Source: Actinoallomurus oryzae (GTDB taxonomy: Bacteria; Actinomycetota; Actinomycetes; Streptosporangiales; Streptosporangiaceae). From it: 64,000 bases of DNA. The position numbers and the translations under genes were made by a program. Positions 1 to 7,197 of this stretch are shown here, in pieces. Numbering within the stretch: position 1 is the stretch's first letter; each line of letters opens with the position of its first letter. The stretch lies in the NCBI RefSeq assembly GCF_039541955.1, contig NZ_BAABHF010000016.1:1-64000 (forward strand), in the 5' to 3' direction. The notes below the pieces were generated by a model. The model was not told the origin of the DNA. It searched no databases and saw nothing but the letters and a program-made list of their open reading frames with translations.

Positions 1-73
1 AGTCGTTGGGTCAGACCCGGCCGGGAGGCGCTCATCTACATCATCACTGTCAGTCGTCGTCTTCGAACCGGCC

Positions 74-110
74 GGTGTCCGGCGCGGTGCGCAGCGGCGC
101 ACCGGACACC
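74..110. terminator. Candidate hairpin terminator downstream of the MerR gene
   Basis: A strong hairpin is visible. GGTGCGC (86-92) pairs with GCGCACC (97-103) around the loop AGCG, and GGTGTCC (74-80) pairs with GGACACC (104-110). A five-base bulge (81-85) separates the two stems on the left arm. There is no T-run, as is usual for terminators in GC-rich actinomycetes. It lies about 55 bp past the MerR stop codon and probably ends that minus-strand transcript. Confidence 0.45.
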
Positions 111-163
111 CGCCGGTCCTCGTCTTCATGACCGGTATCCGGCACGAAGCGCACCGGCGTCCG

Positions 164-541
164 TCAGGTGCGGGCCTCGGCCGGAGTGACGCGCGCCGCG
201 AGGTTGTCGCGGATACGGGTCAGGCGGGTGATCTCCTCATCCAGCGCGGCGATACGACGCTGGACGACTCCCGAGCCCGCGCACGCGGCCGGATCCCCGT
301 ACGGCGGCAGGGCATCGCTCTCGACGGCGTCCAGGCGGTCCGCGAAGCTGCGGACGTCGGCGACCGTCAGGCCGAGTGAGAGCAGCTGGCGGATGATCCG
401 GACGCGGGCCACGTCGCGCGGTCCGTACTCCCGCTGTCCGGTCGCGGTGCGCCGCGGCGGCGGCATCAGCCCGTTCTGCTCGTAGAACCGCAGAGCGCGG
501 GGCGTGGTCCCCGCCGCTGCCGCCGCGTCGCCGATCCGCAT
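164..541 (-). CDS. MerR family transcriptional regulator
   Basis: The 125-residue protein begins with a classic MerR winged helix-turn-helix (MRIGDAAAAAGTTPRALRFYE, then a QREYGPRDVARVRIIRQL segment). A short coiled-coil dimerisation helix follows at about residues 90-120 (QRRIAALDEEITRLTRIRDNL). The effector region is minimal, with a single cysteine near residue 86, so no metal-binding loop like CueR or ZntR is evident. Its ATG overlaps the stop codon of the upstream oxidoreductase by one base (TGATG), so both genes form one transcript. It probably regulates this small operon in response to a redox or organic signal, but the ligand cannot be told from the sequence. Confidence 0.85.
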   Translation of the reverse strand: MRIGDAAAAAGTTPRALRFYEQNGLMPPPRRTATGQREYGPRDVARVRIIRQLLSLGLTVADVRSFADRLDAVESDALPPYGDPAACAGSGVVQRRIAALDEEITRLTRIRDNLAARVTPAEART

Positions 542-1566
542 CAGTCCTCCAGTGCCACCACGACCGTGCCCAGGTGCCGCCCGCTCATCATGTCGTGCAA
601 CGCCCGGGGCGCGTTCTCGATGCCCGGAACGCGGACGTACGGGAAGACGATCTCACCGGAGCTCAGCCAGCCCGCGAACCGGTCGAGCCACTCGCCGTCC
701 GCGTCCGCCCGGCCCGGGTCGCTGTAGCCGATCATCGAGATCCGCTTGACGATGAGCGCGAACGAGTCGAGTTCGACCGGGGCCGTCGTACCGCCGCCTC
801 GTTCGGACATCTGCCCCGACAAGGCTCCGACCAGCACGAACCTGGCCTCTTGGCGGGCCACCGCCACGGCCGCACGCAGGTCCTCGCCGCCGACGTTGTC
901 GAACAGGACGTCCACGCCGTCCGGTGCGGCCTCGGCGAGCTGTTCCTCCAGCGGGCGCGCGCCGCGGACCACGGCCGCGTCGTAGCCGAACTCGGTCACC
1001 ATCCGCTCCGCCTTGGCCGGGGAGCCCGTGCTTCCGACGACCCGGCCCGCGCCGAGCAGCCGGGCGATCTGGCCGGCCATCGACCCCACCGACCCGGCGC
1101 CGCCGGAGACGAACACGACGTCGCCGGGCCGCACCTGAGCGCGGGTGAGCGCGCCGTGGGCGGTACGGGCCTGGGCGAGGTGCGCGACCGGGTCCGGCAG
1201 GGTGTCGCCGAGGGGCTCGCACTCGCCCGCGTCCAGGACGGCGTACTCACGCCAGCCCTGCCAGTGCGCGACCAGCTCACCGGGGCGCAGGCCAGCGCCG
1301 GACGGGGCCGTGACGACCTCGCCGATCGCCGGGCCGAACAGCGGGTCGCCGGGGCGCAGCCCGGCGAACGGCGCTCCTTCGACGCTTCCGCCGATCAGCG
1401 TGCGCAGCGCGGCGAACACGTGGAAGAAGCGGTTCTTGACCAGCACCTCGCCGGGTCCGGGCTCGGGAACCGGGACCTCGGCGACGGTGAAGTCCTCCGG
1501 CCGTGGAATCCCGGACGGCGCCGCGGCGAGACGCACCTCACGTGACGTACGGGGGTGTTCGGACAT
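541..1566 (-). CDS. Zinc-free MDR family NADP-dependent oxidoreductase
   Basis: The 341-residue protein belongs to the medium-chain dehydrogenase/reductase superfamily, in the group of leukotriene B4 dehydrogenase/CurA-like enone reductases. A GroES-like N-terminal half is followed by a Rossmann fold with the glycine-rich FVSGGAGSVGSMAGQIA motif near residue 150 and VDVLFDNVGG near 220. The cysteines that bind structural zinc in alcohol dehydrogenases are absent. The likely reaction is NADPH-dependent reduction of an alpha,beta-unsaturated carbonyl. The next gene, a MerR regulator, overlaps its stop codon and probably controls it. The physiological substrate is unknown. Confidence 0.85.
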   Translation of the reverse strand: MSEHPRTSREVRLAAAPSGIPRPEDFTVAEVPVPEPGPGEVLVKNRFFHVFAALRTLIGGSVEGAPFAGLRPGDPLFGPAIGEVVTAPSGAGLRPGELVAHWQGWREYAVLDAGECEPLGDTLPDPVAHLAQARTAHGALTRAQVRPGDVVFVSGGAGSVGSMAGQIARLLGAGRVVGSTGSPAKAERMVTEFGYDAAVVRGARPLEEQLAEAAPDGVDVLFDNVGGEDLRAAVAVARQEARFVLVGALSGQMSERGGGTTAPVELDSFALIVKRISMIGYSDPGRADADGEWLDRFAGWLSSGEIVFPYVRVPGIENAPRALHDMMSGRHLGTVVVALED

Positions 1567-1668
1567 CGTTCACTCCTCAGGAGAACGCGCGACAGAAAGC
1601 GCCGCACGTTAACTCCTGACCCGCACGTCAGGGGCAAGCCCGCCGTCTCACGAAGTGGACGGCGGACC

Positions 1669-2469
1669 TCACGCGCCGCGGAGCGGGACGACGGCCTCGC
1701 TCGTGTAGGCGAGGAAGGTGAACGACTCCTGGAAGTACAGCTCGACGCTGGTCGCGTCGTGCGACAGGTAGCCGATCGAGACGTCCTGGCCGATGCGCAG
1801 CTCGAAGTCGCCACCACGCGTCGACAGCAGGAACGCGCCGTCGATGGCCGGAGCCCAGACGATCTCCCCGTCCAGCAGGCGGGCGATGTGCTGGTGGATC
1901 GGGTACCCGTGGTCGGAGGTCTCGCTCACCGCGGTGAAGGCGTCGGCGCTGAGCGCCAGGGTGTACGGGCCACCGACGCCCGCCAGGCGGAGGGTGCTCA
2001 CGGCATGGCTGACGGCGTCCGTATAGTCGCGGACGTCGTCCGGCAGGGTGATCGCCGGGTTGGACGAGCCGGCGCGCAGGCCCGTGATGCCGGCCGCGGC
2101 ATATCCCTCGAAGACCGCGCGGTCCTCGGCGAAGGCGATCTGGCGGGCGGCGTCCTTCACAGGCTGCCAGTCGGCGTCCTTGGCTCCGCGCTCGACGTCG
2201 TCGACCTGCCGGCGGTCGACCGTGAACGGCACCCGCAGTTCGACGATGGGCTGGACCCGGCGCGTACGGGCGATGACGCCCTCGGCGGGCGCGGCGACGT
2301 CGTCCAGGTGACCGGTCGCCACCGCCGACAGCTCGATGCCTCCGGGCTCGGGCACGTCGACGATCCGGCGGGCGGCCACGTGGCGCTCGAACGTCCGGCG
2401 GGCCTCCTCCTCCAGGTCGGCCCAGGCGGCGGAGGAGATCGGGGCGAGTTCGCGGTGCAGGTTGTTCAT
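1669..2469 (-). CDS. Encapsulin nanocompartment shell protein (type 1)
   Basis: The 266-residue protein matches the linocin-M18/encapsulin family in length and sequence: MNNLHRELAPISSAAWADLEEEA at the start, then RTFERHVAARRIVDV and a PFTVDRR segment. It should form an HK97-fold icosahedral shell (family norm about 265 residues, usually 60 subunits). I chose the ATG at 2469 because it is the canonical encapsulin N-terminus and overlaps the stop of the upstream DyP peroxidase gene (ATGA). The longer open frame upstream is only a shadow of that gene. The peroxidase carries an encapsulin targeting tail, so this pair is a complete cargo-shell system, probably for oxidative stress defence. Confidence 0.95.
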   Translation of the reverse strand: MNNLHRELAPISSAAWADLEEEARRTFERHVAARRIVDVPEPGGIELSAVATGHLDDVAAPAEGVIARTRRVQPIVELRVPFTVDRRQVDDVERGAKDADWQPVKDAARQIAFAEDRAVFEGYAAAGITGLRAGSSNPAITLPDDVRDYTDAVSHAVSTLRLAGVGGPYTLALSADAFTAVSETSDHGYPIHQHIARLLDGEIVWAPAIDGAFLLSTRGGDFELRIGQDVSIGYLSHDATSVELYFQESFTFLAYTSEAVVPLRGA

Positions 2470-3518
2470 CGCGTGATCGTTCCTTTCAGGTCGCCGATCC
2501 CCAGCGAGCCGTCGTGTGAAACTTCGGTGGTCGTGGGCCGGGTCTCGACGCCGGCCCGCGACCCGGGCGATTCCGGCGGGCCGGGCGGGTCGTCGAGCAG
2601 GTCGGCGCTCGGGACGAAGAACAGGGTGCCGGTCACGGCGGTGGAGAAGTCCAGAATCCGGTCGTGGCTCGCGTTCTCGTCGCCGAGGAACATGCGCTCG
2701 AGCATCCGCTCGGTGACGTCCGGCGTGCGGGCGTAACCGATGAAGTACGTGCCGAACTCGCCGCGTCCCACGGACCCGAAGGGCATGTTGTCGCGCAGGA
2801 TCTGGCGTTCGGTGCCGTCGGGGTCGACGATCGTGGTGAGCGCGACGTGGGAGTCGGCCGGCTTGACGTCGTCGTCCAGCTCGATGTCGTCGAGCTTCGT
2901 ACGGCCGATGACCTTCTCCTGCGCCTCGACCGTCAGATCGTTCCACGCCTGGAGGTCGTGCAGGTACTTCTGCACGATGACGTAGCTGCCGCCGGCGAAG
3001 TCGGCGTCCTCCTCGCCGATCAGCACCGCGTCCTCCGCCTCCGGCCCTTCCGGGTTCTCGGTGCCGTCGACGAAGCCGAGCAGGTCACGGACGTCCAGGT
3101 ACTTGAAGCCGTACACCTCGTCGCGCACGGTCACCGCGCCGCGCAGCCGCTTCATGATCTGCGTCGCCAGCGCGAAGCACAGGTCGTGCCGCTGGGCGCG
3201 GATGTGGAACAGCAGGTCGCCCGGCGTGGAGACCGCGTGGTGCACCGGGCCGGTCAGCTCCCGGAAGGGGTGCAGCCCGGCGGGACGCGGCCCGCCGAAC
3301 AGACGGTCCCACGCCTCCGAGCCGATGCCCGTCACGCAGCTCAGCCGGTCGTCCGGTGCCGGGAAGCCGATCGAGCGCCGCAGCCCGGCCAGGTCGGGCA
3401 GCAGCTCGCGTACGGCGGACTCCCCGCCCGGGTCGATCGTCACCACCAGGAATATCGCCGCCCTGGTCAGCGGGCTGAGCACCGCCTGCGGCTCGGCATG
3501 CTCGTTCGGCTCCCCCAT
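2466..3518 (-). CDS. DyP-type heme peroxidase, encapsulin cargo
   Basis: The 350-residue protein is a dye-decolourising peroxidase. The signature GFVDGTENP lies at residues 148-156 (catalytic Asp151). The probable proximal heme ligand is His224 (ADSHVALTTI), and the distal arginine is Arg242 (QILRDNMPFG). The last residues contain DGSLGIGDLKG, which closely matches the known encapsulin cargo-loading peptide and follows a proline/glycine-rich linker. No signal peptide is present, as expected for a protein packaged in the cytosol. The gene is the first of a two-gene operon and its stop codon overlaps the encapsulin start. Confidence 0.95.
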   Translation of the reverse strand: MGEPNEHAEPQAVLSPLTRAAIFLVVTIDPGGESAVRELLPDLAGLRRSIGFPAPDDRLSCVTGIGSEAWDRLFGGPRPAGLHPFRELTGPVHHAVSTPGDLLFHIRAQRHDLCFALATQIMKRLRGAVTVRDEVYGFKYLDVRDLLGFVDGTENPEGPEAEDAVLIGEEDADFAGGSYVIVQKYLHDLQAWNDLTVEAQEKVIGRTKLDDIELDDDVKPADSHVALTTIVDPDGTERQILRDNMPFGSVGRGEFGTYFIGYARTPDVTERMLERMFLGDENASHDRILDFSTAVTGTLFFVPSADLLDDPPGPPESPGSRAGVETRPTTTEVSHDGSLGIGDLKGTITR

Positions 3519-3689
3519 CGGCGCCTCTTTCCTGTGCTCGTCCGGTCCGGGCCGTGGCGCCGGCGGTCGTCTGCCCTCACCGGACGGACACGGCCGCCGA
3601 CCGGCTCGGGACTCGCCACGATACCGAGCCGCGCGGGCCCGGCCACGGGCCGGGTGACCGGGTCATCCGCCGCCGGGCCGCGGTGGGTG

Positions 3690-4226
3690 CTACTGCTCGG
3701 CGGCCCGCAGGGCGGCTTCCAGGACGCGGACCGTGTTCTCCCATTCGGTGCCGGCGTGGCGGTCCGCCATGTCGCGCAGGCCCCCGGCGACGTTGCGGTA
3801 GAAGTCCGCGAACGCGGTGACGCCGTCGAGGGCGCGCGCGGCCGAGGTCTCATAGCCGGTCCGACCCTCGGCGCCCTTGTAGAACTTCGTTCCTAGGTCG
3901 TCACCGCCCCAGAAGTTCCCGATGGCGTCCAGCGCGCTCCGCGCCGCCGCGAGCTTCGTGCCGATCTCACCGCCTTCGTCGTGCAGCGCGCCCGCGACGG
4001 AGCGAATGTAGCCCGGGTGGACCTCCGTGGGCGGCAGGGCGAGCCGCATGCCGACCCGGAGACCCCCCGGGTCGTCGCCGATGACGGCGCGGTTGGCCTC
4101 GTAGATGTCGCGCCACTTGGAGGGGTCCTCGTACAGGTCCTGGGCGATGCCCGTCAGCGTGCTGTGGGGCGTGTCCCACGGGGTGACGGTGACGTGGGTC
4201 GGCGGCACCGGGGGCAGCGGTGTCAT
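3690..4226 (-). CDS. LysM-like domain protein of an ESX-like cassette
   Basis: The 178-residue protein has a LysM-like N-terminal domain at about residues 12-65 (HSTLTGIAQDLYEDPSKWRD, then ANRAVIGDDPGGLRVGMRLALPP). A helical segment follows at about 70-178. LysM domains bind peptidoglycan, but there is no signal peptide, so export would need a specialised route such as a type VII system. I chose the ATG at 4226, 30 bp after the stop of the upstream 307-residue gene, because it directly precedes the domain and has a purine-rich GGAGG upstream. The three genes at 3690-5505 probably act together; the function is not established. Confidence 0.7.
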   Translation of the reverse strand: MTPLPPVPPTHVTVTPWDTPHSTLTGIAQDLYEDPSKWRDIYEANRAVIGDDPGGLRVGMRLALPPTEVHPGYIRSVAGALHDEGGEIGTKLAAARSALDAIGNFWGGDDLGTKFYKGAEGRTGYETSAARALDGVTAFADFYRNVAGGLRDMADRHAGTEWENTVRVLEAALRAAEQ

Positions 4227-4255
4227 GGCGGGTCCTCCTGGAGGGTCGGGTCGGG

Positions 4256-5179
4256 TCAGCCGGCCGGCTTGTGCGCCATGGTCCCGTAGAGGAGCACCCG
4301 CAGCGTCGTGTCCTTGGCGGTGGGGACCAGGTCGTCGCCGCTCTTGCCGTTGAGAGCGCCGTAGGTGGGCCCGTAGCCGATGGAGCCGCCCGCCAGCCGG
4401 GAGACGAAGTACTGCACGTCCTTGTTGCTGGTGATCGCGCTCACCGGTTTGATCGCGACGTCGAACACGCCGTAGAAGGCGACGGAGGCGAGGAACTCCT
4501 TCATGACCTCCTCGATGTTGTCGCCCCACGAGCCGACGTCGTCGCCCCGCAGCGCCTTGACCCCGTCCATCACGGCGACGTCGCCGACGGCGAAGAACGC
4601 GCTGCCGATGGAGTACTCCGTCAGCTTGGCGAGCAGCGTGCGGGCGATCGCGCTCTCCAGCAGCTTGGCCAGGATCCCGGCCTCCGCTCGCCGCATGAGG
4701 AACTGGGTGATCTCGTAAGCGGCGCCCGCCTGCCAGGGGAACGTGGTGATGAACATCGCGCTCGCGAAGTTGGCCCACGCCATGGTGGCGAAGGTGTGCT
4801 GCGCCTTCTCGACGAGCGACGCGTACTCCTCGCAGGCCTCGCTCATGCGCCGGCACAGGTCGGCGAGCCGCGTCGCCTCGCCTCTGGCCGGAGCGTCCGG
4901 GGCGGCGTACTTGTGCCAGAACTTCGCGAAGGCCTCGACGCCCTCGCCCGCGTTGTTCGTCGTGATCGCGTGCGCGGCGTCGTCGCCGTTCCGCCCCCAG
5001 TCCAGGACGTCGCCGGCGAGATCGGCCCACACCTGGCCCGCCTGACGCGCCCGGGCGGGGTCGCCCTCGGGGTACGGGGTGGCCAGCATGGAGAAGACCA
5101 GGAGCGCGATGTTCCCGCCGACGAAGAGCTCACCCGGGTGAAATCCTCCCGCAAGGCGCACTCCGCTCAGCGCTGTCAC
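4256..5179 (-). CDS. Putative WXG-like / polymorphic-toxin-type helical protein
   Basis: The 307-residue protein starts at a GTG that overlaps the stop of the YbaB-like gene (GTGA). It is mainly helical. The first 130 residues (WADLAGDVLDWGRNGDDAAH, LADLCRRMSEACEEYASLV) look like the WXG-type or CpnT-N-like segment of actinobacterial secreted proteins. The centre has apolar stretches (FASAMFITTFPWQAGAAYEI and FLASVAFYGVFDVAI) that could be membrane-interacting. I recognise no nuclease, ADP-ribosyltransferase or other toxin domain at the C-terminus, and there is no neighbouring immunity gene that I can identify. Assignment to a secreted ESX-like effector or scaffold is inference. Confidence 0.6.
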   Translation of the reverse strand: MTALSGVRLAGGFHPGELFVGGNIALLVFSMLATPYPEGDPARARQAGQVWADLAGDVLDWGRNGDDAAHAITTNNAGEGVEAFAKFWHKYAAPDAPARGEATRLADLCRRMSEACEEYASLVEKAQHTFATMAWANFASAMFITTFPWQAGAAYEITQFLMRRAEAGILAKLLESAIARTLLAKLTEYSIGSAFFAVGDVAVMDGVKALRGDDVGSWGDNIEEVMKEFLASVAFYGVFDVAIKPVSAITSNKDVQYFVSRLAGGSIGYGPTYGALNGKSGDDLVPTAKDTTLRVLLYGTMAHKPAG

Positions 5180-5505
5180 GGGCCCTCCTGCTCGCCGAAC
5201 GGCGACTCGGCGGTGAACTCGGGAAACGCCTCGCGCATCTTGGCCGCCGTCTCGTGCTGGAGCAGGTCGAGGGCGTCGTTCGTCATCTCGACGAGGCGCC
5301 CGGCGAGCTCCTCCACGTCGAGGCGTTTCACCCGGGGATCGAGGATGAGCGCGTGCAGACGGCCGTGGCCGCCGACCGTGAGTTCGATCAGCCCGTCGTT
5401 GCTCTTGGCCTCGATCGCGACGGCCGACAGCTCGTCCCGCACCTTGCGGGACCGTTCTTGGAGTGCGCGCAGCTCCGCTTCCAGCGTTTCCCGGTCGGCG
5501 TCCAC
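5176..5505 (-). CDS. YbaB/EbfC-like small protein, first gene of the ESX-like cassette
   Basis: The 109-residue protein has an N-terminal coiled coil (ETLEAELRALQERSRKVRDE) and a beta-rich middle (DGLIELTVGGHGRLHALILD) typical of the YbaB/EbfC nucleoid-associated fold. In actinomycetes such proteins commonly sit next to WXG/ESX-type genes, and here it leads a three-gene minus-strand operon with a GTGA overlap to the next gene. Its job may be chaperone-like rather than DNA binding; that is inference from context. Confidence 0.75.
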   Translation of the reverse strand: MDADRETLEAELRALQERSRKVRDELSAVAIEAKSNDGLIELTVGGHGRLHALILDPRVKRLDVEELAGRLVEMTNDALDLLQHETAAKMREAFPEFTAESPFGEQEGP

Positions 5506-5593
5506 AGGCCCCCCGCATTGTCGGTTAAACCCATCGACATAGTAGAGCCCAGGCGTCCCATCTTGATCAACGGCGGTCTGGCACCGTCCCGGC

Positions 5594-6598
5594 TCACGTC
5601 TGTCTCAGGGCTCGCAGCGACTCGCGCAAAGAGCTGAGCGTAGCGAAGACAGCGGTCGGTTCATATCCGCAGTGGGCCATGCAGTTGGCGCACCGCGGGT
5701 CGTTGCCCCGGCCGTAACGGCTCCAGTCGGTGTCCTCGACCAGCTCCCGGTACGTGGAGGCGTACCCGTCCGCCATCAGGTAACAGGGACGCTGCCACCC
5801 GTACAGCGAGTAGGACGGGATCGCCCACGCCGTGCAGGGGAAGTCCACCTTGCCCTCGAGGAAGTCCAGGAACAGGGGCGTGTGGTTGAAACGCCACCGG
5901 CGGCGGTCGCCCTGGGCGAACACCTCGCGGAACAGCCGGCGCGTCTGCTGGACCCCGAGGAAGTGCTCCTGGTCCGGCGCCTTCTCGTACGCGTAGCCCG
6001 GAGAGATCATGATCTCGTCCACCCGCAGGTCGTCGTTGAGGTAGTCGAGCACCTCGATCACCGACTGCGGGCTGTCGGTGTTGAAGAACGTCGTGTTCGT
6101 GGTGACCCGGAAGCCGCGGCGCCGGCACTCGCGGATCGCCTCGACCGCGTCGTCGAAGACGCCCTCCTTGCAGACGGACGCGTCGTGGCGTTCGCGCAGC
6201 CCGTCGATGTGCACGGTCCAGGCGAAGTACGGCGACGGCGTGAACTCGTCGAGCTTCTTCGGGATCAGCAGGGCGTTCGTGCAGAGGAACACGTACTTCC
6301 TGCGGGCGACGAGCTCGCGGACCAGCTCGCCGATCTGCGGATGCATGAGGGGTTCCCCGCCGGCGATGGAGACCATCGGCGCGCCGCACTCCTCGATCGC
6401 CGCCACGGCCTGCTCGACCGGCATGCGCCGGCGCAGCACGTCGGCGGGATGCTGGATCTTCCCGCAGCCGGCGCACTTGAGGTTGCAGGCGAACAGCGGC
6501 TCCAGCTCGACGAGCAGCGGGTACTTGGCCCGCCGCCGGAGCTTCTGACCGAGGATGTACGCGGCGACGCGGACCGCCTGGCGCAGCGGCATTGCCAT
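5594..6598 (-). CDS. hpnH: Adenosyl-hopene transferase HpnH (radical SAM)
   Basis: The 334-residue enzyme attaches the 5'-deoxyadenosyl group to the hopanoid side chain (diploptene to adenosylhopane). The radical-SAM cluster motif CNLKCAGC is at residues 38-45 (Cys38, Cys42, Cys45), followed by SIAGGEPLMHP. The C-terminal auxiliary part has the CANCMAHCGYEPTAV motif of HpnH. The ATG at 6598 overlaps the stop codon of hpnG (TGATG), and an MAMPLRQ start is typical of this family. It is the last gene of the hopanoid operon. Confidence 0.95.
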   Translation of the reverse strand: MAMPLRQAVRVAAYILGQKLRRRAKYPLLVELEPLFACNLKCAGCGKIQHPADVLRRRMPVEQAVAAIEECGAPMVSIAGGEPLMHPQIGELVRELVARRKYVFLCTNALLIPKKLDEFTPSPYFAWTVHIDGLRERHDASVCKEGVFDDAVEAIRECRRRGFRVTTNTTFFNTDSPQSVIEVLDYLNDDLRVDEIMISPGYAYEKAPDQEHFLGVQQTRRLFREVFAQGDRRRWRFNHTPLFLDFLEGKVDFPCTAWAIPSYSLYGWQRPCYLMADGYASTYRELVEDTDWSRYGRGNDPRCANCMAHCGYEPTAVFATLSSLRESLRALRQT

Positions 6599-7197
6599 CA
6601 CGGACCGCCCTTCTCCGAGGAGGCCGCCGCCGTGAGGTGCACGGCCTTCGCCCAGTTCACCAGCGCCGGCCCGATGCGGCGCAACGTACGGCGGGCGGCC
6701 AGGCCGCCGGTGACGGCGGCGGGGCTCAGCAGCGGACGGCCGGGCGTGTCCACGATCGCGCGCACGACCGTCACCGGACGGCCGTCCGCGGCGGCCACGA
6801 GCGGCCCGGCCTCCATGTCGACCGCCCGCGCGCCGGTACCGGCCAGGCGCCGCCGCTCGCGCTCCCGCACCAGGTGGCCGGTGGTGATCAGCGGCCCGGT
6901 CTGCGCGCGGACGCCGAGCCGCGCCAGCTCGCACGCCAGCGTCTCGGGTGCGGCGCACGGCAACCGGCGGTCGTCGAACCAGACCTCGGTCGCCACGAGG
7001 ACGTCGCCCGGCCGGAGCGTGGCGTCCAGCGCGCCGCCGAAGCCCGTGACCGCCATGGCGTCGCAGCCGTGCAGGTACGGGGCGCGGCGGGTCCCGAGAC
7101 CGGTCCGGATCACCAGGGCCTCCGGCGGCCCGACGGGCAGACCGTGGCGTACCGCGCGGGCCTCCACGGCCAGCGGCGCGCAGACGAGGAGGCGCAT
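6598..7197 (-). CDS. hpnG: Hopanoid-associated nucleoside phosphorylase HpnG
   Basis: The 199-residue protein is a short member of the MTA/SAH nucleosidase-purine phosphorylase family. The ARAVDMEAG motif at about residue 135 corresponds to the catalytic glutamate region. HpnG is known to release adenine from adenosylhopane to give ribosylhopane, the step after HpnH. The gene lies between shc and hpnH and overlaps each by one base (TGATG at both ends), supporting translational coupling. Confidence 0.9.
   Translation of the reverse strand: MRLLVCAPLAVEARAVRHGLPVGPPEALVIRTGLGTRRAPYLHGCDAMAVTGFGGALDATLRPGDVLVATEVWFDDRRLPCAAPETLACELARLGVRAQTGPLITTGHLVRERERRRLAGTGARAVDMEAGPLVAAADGRPVTVVRAIVDTPGRPLLSPAAVTGGLAARRTLRRIGPALVNWAKAVHLTAAASSEKGGP

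Noticed and set aside
574..1545. Long plus-strand frame opposite the oxidoreductase
   Set aside because: It is the antisense shadow of the real minus-strand gene; composition is arginine/glycine-rich and no domain is visible.
5536..5572. Possible promoter of the YbaB-like operon (TTGATC ... TACTAT on the minus strand)
   Set aside because: The spacing is about 20 bp, too wide to be convincing.
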